Origin: Candidatus Saganbacteria bacterium
GTDB lineage: Bacteria; Margulisbacteria; WOR-1; O2-12-FULL-45-9
Direction: 5' to 3'
Assembly (NCBI GenBank): GCA_016932255.1
Contig: JAFGDE010000015.1
Span: forward strand, 93,694 to 157,693
DNA: 64,000 nt
The translations under genes were made by a program, and so were the position numbers. Below are positions 38,908-46,418 of the stretch, piece after piece (within the stretch, counting starts at the first letter, position 1; the number at the start of each line of letters is the position of its first letter). Below the pieces are notes generated by a model that saw nothing but the letters and a program-made list of their open reading frames with translations, did not search any database and was not told where the DNA came from.

Positions 38908-39024
38908 ATTCAGGTCCTTTTAGTGTCTTTGCGTCTTAGCGGCAAATAAAAATAGCCGCAAAGGCGTTAAGGCGCAAAGTTTCGCAAAGGGATCCATAAG
39001 GACAGAAGTACTCGAGACCTGAAT
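38908..39024. repeat. inverted short-period (8-bp) repeat element
   Basis: ATTCAGGTC..GACCTGAAT flanks; CTTTGCGTCTTAGCGGC vs GCCGCAAAGGCGTTAAGGCGCAAAG arms. Confidence 0.6.
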
Positions 39025-39139
39025 ATTTACCCTTTTCTTATAATTATTGGAAATGATCTGGAACATGGTATACCCAAGGATTTAACAAAATCATTTTATA
39101 AAGGTAGTATACTTTCTTTATGAATATAGGAGTATTGCT

Positions 39140-39199
39140 GTGCTTATACTAAGTATCGAAACTTCATGCGATTCAAGAACACATCAGCGATTTTTTTAG
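39140..39199 (+). pseudogene. tsaD: second truncated tsaD 5' end (MLILSIETSCD..., GTG start)
   Basis: Translation MLILSIETSCDSRTHQRFF*; diverges right after the same Asp codon as copy at 37752. Confidence 0.6.
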
Positions 39200-39556
39200 C
39201 TTAATCACAGGATATTTTGATTTGGGAAGAGAATAAAGAATAAAAAGGCACATCGAAAAGTGGCATTTAATTCGAAAGAGGCATAGAAGTCTCTATATTG
39301 GATTCCGAGAGCGGCGAGCCTTGCCTGCCGGCAGGCGGGGCCGCCTCCGGCCCGCTGCGCGACCCTGCGGCGGAAGATCAGTTTTCGTTGGAGGGGAAAG
39401 ATGCGGCGACTTTTCGGCACCTAGCGGCGCCTCAAAGTCGCCGCTCCAACGCAATGGTTTGCGGTAAAAATAAAATGGCTCGAGCCTGTGCCTCGGATTT
39501 TTATAGGCACAGGATCAGGCACAGGAGAAGGAACCCCGAGATGATTGAGGAACTAC

Positions 39557-39583
39557 AGGTTCTAATCCTTCCCTCTCCACCAC
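39557..39583 (+). repeat. tRNA-Tyr 3'-end-like att site including CCA (copy)
   Basis: TTCTAATCCTTCCCTCTCCACCAC vs tRNA TTCAAATCCTTCCCTCTCCACCAC (23/24). Confidence 0.75.
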
Positions 39584-39640
39584 TAACTCTCCTGTTGATC
39601 ATTATCCCAAACAATTAATCAGGTCTTACCTGACCATCAA

Positions 39641-39813
39641 GATTCGAACCCGGGAAAAGATGGGAGGCTCCGCCGAGTCCTGAGCTTGTCGAAGGACGAG
39701 GTGGAGGGAAGAAAAACAGTAGTTTTTCTTCCGGGGGATCAGGGAGCAGAGCGACCGTTAAGGGGGCATAGCCCCCTTAAGGAGTCCGCCGCAGGCAGCC
39801 GAGGGTTAGAATC
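39641..39813. repeat. 172/173-bp palindromic multi-hairpin element, copy 2
   Basis: GATTCGAACCC / GGGTTAGAATC ends; same internal hairpin order as copy 1. Confidence 0.8.
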
Positions 39814-39858
39814 CTTGCCTGACAGCAGTCAAAGCAGACAGAAAAAGTTCAATAGAGT

Positions 39859-40593
39859 CTAAGCCCCAACATCCTGAACAAGAATAATTGAAGTGGTTAT
39901 GTACCGATGCTGAGGTCCACCGCCTCTACCACAATCACCATTTGTAAGATCATACCTACGGTATTTGCCTTTTTCTACCGTTTCTGTCCAACAGTACATC
40001 CCACGTCCTGGTATTAAGCCTTTAACTTGTTCGAGTTCCGTTAGGGTTGGAACCCTGAATTTCCCGCCGGACATAGCACTTAACCGGTTAGCAAATTGCC
40101 TAGCATCAAGTAAACTGACACGAGAAATCTCATGCCCTGACTCTGAACGAGAAAGGAGTTCCTGGAGTTCTTTTGCACCATCACCTTTTATTTCAACTCC
40201 CTTCATAACCTCCCTAAACAATCCAATTGTGACCAAATCATTCATAATGCTTACCTCGTCAGAAATAGGAATCATTCCAGGGAGTTCTATTGTAAACTCC
40301 CGAGCAGCGGCTGCTTGAGAACTCTTATCAATTTCTGCTGCTAGCGCATCAATTTGCCCCACGCTCTTTCCAATCATAGAAGCTGCATTTAACTCAACAC
40401 CAAGGGGCGTAAAGAACCTCACGTCAATATCTTTTACAGCCGAAAACTCCTCGAACTTTCTGATCACGTCTATCGCCCTAGTTCCACATTCATTTCTCCC
40501 TCTGACCTCTATCGCCAAAGCTCTTCCGCGATAATTTACATCCCTTGACACTTGTTGGGCCACTGTTAACCTTCTTGCTCCTGTAATTACCAC
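39859..40593 (-). CDS. hypothetical protein with FGE/SUMF1-like (C-type-lectin-fold) C-terminus
   Basis: SLLDARQFANRLSAMSGGKFRVPTLTELEQVKG...MYCWTETVEKGKYRRYDL...RYITTSIILVQD. Confidence 0.5.
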   Translation of the reverse strand: MVITGARRLTVAQQVSRDVNYRGRALAIEVRGRNECGTRAIDVIRKFEEFSAVKDIDVRFFTPLGVELNAASMIGKSVGQIDALAAEIDKSSQAAAAREFTIELPGMIPISDEVSIMNDLVTIGLFREVMKGVEIKGDGAKELQELLSRSESGHEISRVSLLDARQFANRLSAMSGGKFRVPTLTELEQVKGLIPGRGMYCWTETVEKGKYRRYDLTNGDCGRGGGPQHRYITTSIILVQDVGA

Positions 40594-40747
40594 TTTTCAT
40601 CTACCTCCTAATAGGATATGTTCTATTGAACCATAATGAAACATTTACCAAACATATACCGCAGTATTTTTTGCAAATTTCATAATTTTAAAAATATTTA
40701 ACTTTATTAAATTGTTTATCGCCATTATATTGTGGTTCAGAAGGCGC

Positions 40748-40776
40748 AAAGGACTAATCCTTCTCTCTCCACCACC
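40748..40776 (+). repeat. degenerate tRNA-Tyr 3'-end-like att site at distal edge of island
   Basis: AAAGGACTAATCCTTCTCTCTCCACCACC. Confidence 0.6.
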
Positions 40777-40817
40777 ATCTTTAAACCCCGCCCCCCTTCA
40801 TATATAATGCTTACACC

Positions 40818-41870
40818 ATGGCCCAACATCTTGATTACGGCTTTGATCACTACAAAAAAGGCCTGCATCTTAAAAAATCGAGCCTGACGCCTTGCCGGGT
40901 CATTGCCCAGTACAATTATATTTATGACCTGGCCGCACCGCATGGAGTGGTCTCAGGCGAATGCTCCGGCAAACTGCTCTATGCCAATGAACTATTGCCG
41001 GTAGTCGGCGATTGGGTCCTGGCCGAGGCAATGAACGACCTGGCGATCATCCATGAGATCCTGCCCCGCAAGAGCGCGATCTCGCGCAAAGCCGCGGGCC
41101 GCGCGGTCAGCGAACAGGTGCTGGCCGCTAATCTTGACGCCTTGGGCATAGTTACCGCCCTGGACAATAACTACAACCGCAACCGGGTCGAGCGCTTCAT
41201 TGCCTTAGCGCTGCAGAACAATATCGAACCAATCCTGATCTTCAATAAAACGGATGTTTGTCCGGACCTGGAAAAGACCAAAGAAGAAGTGGCCCGGCAC
41301 TTTAACAGTTATCGCTCATATTTCATCAGCCTGGTCAGCCGGGAAGGCTTACCCCTGCTGCAGAAAGAGGTCCTGGTCCCCCATCAAACGATCGCCCTGG
41401 TCGGCTCTTCCGGCGTGGGCAAATCGACCCTGATCAATTATCTGCTAAAGGAAGAGGTTATCCCGACCAACGCGGTCAGGCAAAAAGACCAGCGGGGACG
41501 GCACACTACGACCAGCCGCAATCTTTATCTGCTCAAGAACAAGGCCATGGTCATTGATAATCCAGGTATCAGGGAATTGGGCCTGTGGCAGGCGGACAAA
41601 GGCCTGGCCCGCGTTTTTTCAGAACTTGAGCAGCTCGCTGCTCAATGCCGCTACCCTGACTGCCAGCATCTTTCAGAGCCCGGCTGTGCCGTGCTGAAAG
41701 CAGTAGCCTCAGGCGAGCTGGCTCAAGAGCAATATGATAACTATATCAAACTGCGCAAAGAGAACGAGTTCCTGAAAAGAAAAACCGATAAAAGCCAGGC
41801 CGCAAATACTAAGAAACGCTGGAAAAGCATCTCAAAAGAGATCAAGAGGATCTATAAGAACAAACACTAG
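40818..41870 (+). CDS. rsgA: ribosome small-subunit-dependent GTPase A
   Basis: ALVGSSGVGKSTLINYLL, VIDNPGIRELGLW, CRYPDCQHLSEPGCAV; circularly permuted GTPase order. Confidence 0.95.
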   Translation: MAQHLDYGFDHYKKGLHLKKSSLTPCRVIAQYNYIYDLAAPHGVVSGECSGKLLYANELLPVVGDWVLAEAMNDLAIIHEILPRKSAISRKAAGRAVSEQVLAANLDALGIVTALDNNYNRNRVERFIALALQNNIEPILIFNKTDVCPDLEKTKEEVARHFNSYRSYFISLVSREGLPLLQKEVLVPHQTIALVGSSGVGKSTLINYLLKEEVIPTNAVRQKDQRGRHTTTSRNLYLLKNKAMVIDNPGIRELGLWQADKGLARVFSELEQLAAQCRYPDCQHLSEPGCAVLKAVASGELAQEQYDNYIKLRKENEFLKRKTDKSQAANTKKRWKSISKEIKRIYKNKH

Positions 41871-41928
41871 TGCCGTTTTCTGACGGAACCTGTTACAATA
41901 CAAGCAAATAAACTCGGAAGGACATATT

Positions 41929-42672
41929 ATGATCTGGTTATATACAATTATCTCCGTACTGATCGTCAGCTTGATCTCTTTTGTCGGCGTACTTGGCCTG
42001 GCCCTGAGGAAAAACCTTTTACAGAATATTCTCCACCTTCTGGTCAGCCTGTCGGCCGGCGCGCTGATGGGAGGGGTTTTCTTCCACCTTATCCCGGAAG
42101 CTTCGGAGAAAATAGGTTTTAGCGTTAACCTGGCTGTCTATATCCTGAGCGGCATCCTCCTCTTCTTCATGCTGGAAAAACTTATCTGCTGGCGCCATTG
42201 CCACATCGTAACGTCGGAGGAACACCCCCATCCGTTCGCTTTCATGAACCTGATCGGTGACGCGCTGCATAACTTTATCGATGGTATGATCATTGCCGGC
42301 ACTTATCTGGTAAGTATCCCGCTGGGTATTTCGACCACTCTGGCGGTCATTTTCCATGAGATCCCGCAGGAGATCGGCGACTTCGGCGTGCTCGTTCACG
42401 GCGGTTTCGGCCGGCTCAAGGCCCTGATGCTTAATTTTGCCTCAGCCCTGACCGCTGTACTGGGGGCACTGGTCATCCTGGCCCTGAATATTGAAGTAGA
42501 AACGATCGGTCAAGTCCTTGTCCCGCTGACCGCCGGCGGCTTTCTCTACATAGCCACTTCAGACCTTATTCCTGAACTGCGCAAAGATATCAAGCCTTTG
42601 AACTCCCTGCTCCAGCTGATCTTCATCATTATCGGCCTGGGGATCATGTATCTGCTAACCTTGCGCGGCTGA
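41929..42672 (+). CDS. ZIP-family metal transporter
   Basis: DALHNFIDGMIIAGTYL, VIFHEIPQEIGDFGVLVHGGF. Confidence 0.93.
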   Translation: MIWLYTIISVLIVSLISFVGVLGLALRKNLLQNILHLLVSLSAGALMGGVFFHLIPEASEKIGFSVNLAVYILSGILLFFMLEKLICWRHCHIVTSEEHPHPFAFMNLIGDALHNFIDGMIIAGTYLVSIPLGISTTLAVIFHEIPQEIGDFGVLVHGGFGRLKALMLNFASALTAVLGALVILALNIEVETIGQVLVPLTAGGFLYIATSDLIPELRKDIKPLNSLLQLIFIIIGLGIMYLLTLRG

Positions 42673-42676
42673 GTAA

Positions 42677-42716
42677 TTGTTACGTTTTTGTTACAAATAT
42701 TTCGCTGATTTGTCAT
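42677..42716 (+). promoter_or_regulatory. candidate Pho-box (11-bp-phased repeats)
   Basis: TTGTTAC-GTTT-TTGTTAC at 42677/42688, TTGTCAT at 42710; TATAAT at 42727. Confidence 0.6.
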
Positions 42717-42743
42717 AATTCAGTGTTATAATTTCTCCTGTAA

Positions 42744-43430
42744 ATGGACAGCATATTAATAATAGAGGACGAAAAGGACATTGTTGAGGCCATAGAATAC
42801 AACCTCAAAAAGGCCGGCTTTAAGGTCTATAAGGCTTATGACGGCAAGACAGGCCTCAAACAAGCCAAAGAGCGCTCCCCCAGCCTGGTTCTGCTTGATC
42901 TGATGCTGCCGGGCATGGACGGCCTGGACGTGTGCAAGAACCTGAAAAAGAGCGAGACCACAGCCGGGACTCCCGTCGTCATGCTGACCGCCAAGAGCAG
43001 TGAAGTCGACAAAGTCCTGGGCCTGGAGATCGGCGCCGACGATTACATCACCAAACCTTTCAGCATGAGAGAACTGCTTGCCAGGATCAAAGCGATACTC
43101 AAGCGCTATGGCTGGCGGGAAAAGGACCTGCCTCAAGCAGTGATCAAGTTCCCTGAACTCGAGATCGACATAGACAGACATGAGGTCAAGGCTTCCGGCA
43201 AGCTGGTGGAGCTGACGGCCAAGGAATTTGCCCTGCTGCGCTATCTGGCCGAGAACAAAGGCAAGGCGATCTCTAGAGAGCGCCTGCTGGACACGGTCTG
43301 GGGCATTGAGGTCGCGATCGAAACAAGGACCGTTGACGTGCACATCAAACGCCTGCGCGAAAAGATCGGCAAGAAAGCCAGCAAATATATACAGACCCTG
43401 CGCGGGGTCGGTTATAAGTTCAAGGAATAA
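42744..43430 (+). CDS. phoB: PhoB-type response regulator
   Basis: Receiver DLMLPGMDGLDVC; winged helix with LRGVGYKF; adjacent PhoR-like kinase. Confidence 0.9.
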   Translation: MDSILIIEDEKDIVEAIEYNLKKAGFKVYKAYDGKTGLKQAKERSPSLVLLDLMLPGMDGLDVCKNLKKSETTAGTPVVMLTAKSSEVDKVLGLEIGADDYITKPFSMRELLARIKAILKRYGWREKDLPQAVIKFPELEIDIDRHEVKASGKLVELTAKEFALLRYLAENKGKAISRERLLDTVWGIEVAIETRTVDVHIKRLREKIGKKASKYIQTLRGVGYKFKE

Positions 43431-45217
43431 TGTTCAAGAACATTCAAAGCGCGCTGGTCGCTTCATTCTTCGGCCTGGTCTTCATAACACTAGTGGTCTT
43501 TGCCCTGATCGCCACGCCAAGCATCCGCTCTACAACGGTCCACTACATCAGCGAAGAGATCGCCAAAGAACTTGCTCTCTCCCAGGCCGATTTCGTTCAG
43601 CTGCTCGAAACAGGGGCATCATCAAGGCAGTTGCGGGCGTTGACCGAACATGTAGCCCAATTGGCCCAATGCCGGGTCACGCTGATCTCAGATAACGGTC
43701 GGGTCCTGGCCGATTCCGCGACCACGCCCAATGAACTGCAAAAGCTTGAGAATCACGGTCAAAGGCCGGAGATCGTAATGTCCCGCACAGAACGTTTCGG
43801 CTTGGCCCTGCGCAAAAGCGAGACCCTGGACCAGAACCTGATCTACGTTGCCAAATCCATCAGATCGCGCGCCGGGCAGCCTCTGGGCTATCTCCGGTTC
43901 GCCGTCCCCTCCACCCACGCTGTTGACCTGGTCATCAAGATACACAAAGCCATGGCCATCGCGCTTGCCTTCGCACTGTTGACCGCGATCTGCCTCAGCA
44001 TTATCTTCGCCCGGGCATATTCGGTACCGATAGCCAGGCTGGCCAACATTTCACACAGAATCGCCATGGGCGATTTCTCCCAGCGGATCAAGGACCGCTC
44101 AAGATTTGAGATCGGCCAGTTAGAGGCGGCAGTAGACACAATGAGCCAGCGACTGGCCGAGACTTTTGAAAAACTGACCCTGGAACGAGGGCAGATGTCC
44201 GCGATCCTTTCAGGCATGGCTGAAGGCGTCCTGGCGGTCGACCAGGACGGACGGCTTATCCTGATCAATCCGGTCGTTGAAGATATCTTCGGCATCGTGG
44301 AGCCGGAAGCGATCGGTAAAACGGCCCAGAGCGCCTTGCACAACGCGGCGATCGCCAGTCTCGTCCAGCAAGCACTTAGCTTTCTGCGAACAGTCAAAAA
44401 AGAACTGCAGTTGAGCCGACACAACGCGGAGGAGACATTCCTGGCCCAGGCCAGCCCGATCCGCAATGACCAGGGAAAACTGCTCGGCTCTGTCTGTGTT
44501 CTTTATAACATAAGTGAATTGCGTCGTCTCGAGAAGCACCGATCCGAATTTGTGGCTAATGTTTCACACGAATTAAAAACTCCGCTGACGGCCATAAGGA
44601 ATTATGTTGAAACTCTGGCCGGCGGAGCGGTCAACGAAAAAGAGCTCGCCCGGGATTTCCTGAACAAGATCGAAAAACATGCCATTAATCTTTCGCGACT
44701 GATCGATGACATCCTGGAGATCTCCCAGCTCGAGGCTAAAAAGGACCTTGGGCCGTTCATCCGGCTTGATCTAGCCGACATCATCAAGCGCGCTATTGAA
44801 ACCATATCTGAAAAGGCCAAAAAGAAATCGATCGTCATCAGCGTGGAATGCTCGGACGGCGACGCATATGTCCTGGGCATCGAAGAGCACATCTACCGTG
44901 CCGCCCTGAACCTGCTTGATAACGCCGTCAGCTATACCGAATCCGGCGGGCAGATCGAGGTCTTTTGTCTCAGACAGGGCAGCAAGGTGAAGCTGGCGGT
45001 CGCTGACACCGGCATCGGGATCCCGGCCGATGAACAGGAGCGTATTTTTGAGCGTTTCTATCGCGTCGATAAAGCCCGCTCCAGGGAGCTGGGGGGCACC
45101 GGCCTGGGCTTATCGATCGTCAAACATGTCATGAACACCCACAATGGCAGTATCGAGGTAAATAGCGTTATCGGACAAGGCTCCACTTTCACCCTGGTCT
45201 TTCCCTCGGCTGACTGA
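43430..45217 (+). CDS. phoR: PhoR-type sensor histidine kinase (HAMP-PAS)
   Basis: FVANVSHELKTPLTAIRNYVETL, GGTGLGLSIVKHVMNTHNG. Confidence 0.9.
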   Translation: MFKNIQSALVASFFGLVFITLVVFALIATPSIRSTTVHYISEEIAKELALSQADFVQLLETGASSRQLRALTEHVAQLAQCRVTLISDNGRVLADSATTPNELQKLENHGQRPEIVMSRTERFGLALRKSETLDQNLIYVAKSIRSRAGQPLGYLRFAVPSTHAVDLVIKIHKAMAIALAFALLTAICLSIIFARAYSVPIARLANISHRIAMGDFSQRIKDRSRFEIGQLEAAVDTMSQRLAETFEKLTLERGQMSAILSGMAEGVLAVDQDGRLILINPVVEDIFGIVEPEAIGKTAQSALHNAAIASLVQQALSFLRTVKKELQLSRHNAEETFLAQASPIRNDQGKLLGSVCVLYNISELRRLEKHRSEFVANVSHELKTPLTAIRNYVETLAGGAVNEKELARDFLNKIEKHAINLSRLIDDILEISQLEAKKDLGPFIRLDLADIIKRAIETISEKAKKKSIVISVECSDGDAYVLGIEEHIYRAALNLLDNAVSYTESGGQIEVFCLRQGSKVKLAVADTGIGIPADEQERIFERFYRVDKARSRELGGTGLGLSIVKHVMNTHNGSIEVNSVIGQGSTFTLVFPSAD

Positions 45218-45230
45218 TCTTTCCCCAGTT

Positions 45231-45270
45231 TTTTTACGCCAGCGTTACTTTTGCTTCATCATCCTGTTAC
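45231..45270 (+). promoter_or_regulatory. candidate Pho-box upstream of porin
   Basis: TTTTTAC 45231, GCGTTAC 45242, GCTTCAT 45253, CTGTTAC 45264. Confidence 0.5.
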
Positions 45271-45304
45271 TTTTTCATATTATTCTCAAAGCCAGGAGGT
45301 CGCC

Positions 45305-46342
45305 ATGAAAAAATATCTTCTGGCCGCAGCGTTATTGATCGTTATATCATCATCGGGCATTGCCTCTGCAGCGCCGGGGACAAAAACTCCCTTGATCCAG
45401 GGCCGCGCCTATATCTACTGGCAAAACGATCTCTCCGGCAACACAGCGGACCGTTTTGATATCAACCGCCTTTATCTTGATCTTAAGCACGATCTGGACG
45501 CAGATGCTGCCGTGCGAGTCACAACAGATATCGCCAGAGAGACCTATGACCAGGATTCCGGCAGTGCCGCTGACACCAGACTGCACGTTTACCTCAAATA
45601 CGCCTATGTGGAACTGAATGAACTGGATAAGCGCCTGCCATTTATCGGTCTGCGGACAATAAGACTGGGCCAATCAGCCACCCACTGGATAGATTTTATG
45701 CAAAAATACTGGCAGTTCAGGTACGTGGCCAAGACTTTGACCGATGAGAACAGCTTCTTCCACTCTGCTGATATGGGGCTAGTCTTTCTGGGGCGAATCG
45801 ATCTTGATCGTTCGCTGTTTTACGGAGACAATAGCCTTTCTTATCAAGCCACGCTGATGAACGGAGAAGGGTATAAAGAAGGCGAGCTCAACCCAGGGAA
45901 AGATGTCGCCCTGCGCCTGGCTTTCTCATCTCGCAACGAGGCGACCGGGCAACAATTCACCCTGGCTGGCGGGGCCTTGATCGAAGACCTGCGGGCTTTT
46001 GAGTCAGTTGCCCCTGAGCCGGCCACCAAACTTACTGTCATGGCAGCCTATCAACTGCCCCAGCCTGCCCGGCTGCTCCTTTTCATTGAATACGCGAACC
46101 AGCTGTCGAGTCCGGTCGGCGGCACCAGCCTGGGCGGACAGATCGGCCTGGGCCCGCAGCTTAATTTATTTGTCCGGGTCGACCGTTTCCGCCAAGTGAC
46201 GGGCCAACAGGATCTTCAGGTGGTCGGCCTTGAATATCCCTGGGGCAAAGACCTGAAGCTGGCACTTGATTACCAAAGGGAAGTACATGACGGACAAGCC
46301 GCTGCCCAACTCCTTTCTTTGCATGCGCAGGTCAATTGGTGA
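45305..46342 (+). CDS. porin-like outer-membrane beta-barrel protein
   Basis: Signal peptide; alternating barrel-like strands; within pho cluster; SD GCCAGGAGGT. Confidence 0.65.
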   Translation: MKKYLLAAALLIVISSSGIASAAPGTKTPLIQGRAYIYWQNDLSGNTADRFDINRLYLDLKHDLDADAAVRVTTDIARETYDQDSGSAADTRLHVYLKYAYVELNELDKRLPFIGLRTIRLGQSATHWIDFMQKYWQFRYVAKTLTDENSFFHSADMGLVFLGRIDLDRSLFYGDNSLSYQATLMNGEGYKEGELNPGKDVALRLAFSSRNEATGQQFTLAGGALIEDLRAFESVAPEPATKLTVMAAYQLPQPARLLLFIEYANQLSSPVGGTSLGGQIGLGPQLNLFVRVDRFRQVTGQQDLQVVGLEYPWGKDLKLALDYQREVHDGQAAAQLLSLHAQVNW

Positions 46343-46346
46343 ATAT

Positions 46347-46375
46347 TAGTAACATAAATGTTACATGGCGGTCAT
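46347..46375 (+). promoter_or_regulatory. candidate Pho-box upstream of Na/Pi cotransporter
   Basis: TAGTAAC 46347, ATGTTAC 46358, CGGTCAT 46369. Confidence 0.45.
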
Positions 46376-46418
46376 CAGGGCATAATATTTAAATTATAAG
46401 ATTGTTCTGGAGTTAAAA

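Noticed and set aside
39386-39451. Integron attC site
   Set aside because: Hairpin has the GTT...AAC boxes in the wrong order (attC should begin RYYYAAC and end GTTRRRY) and no IntI is visible; kept only as an unexplained hairpin.
39446-39540. Duplicate remnant of the 41-aa ORF (NKMARA vs AKMARG) before the second att copy
   Set aside because: Only about four residues in common; too weak to claim.
39859-40593. Diversity-generating retroelement target
   Set aside because: FGE-like C-terminus is suggestive but there is no reverse transcriptase, template repeat or Avd in the window.
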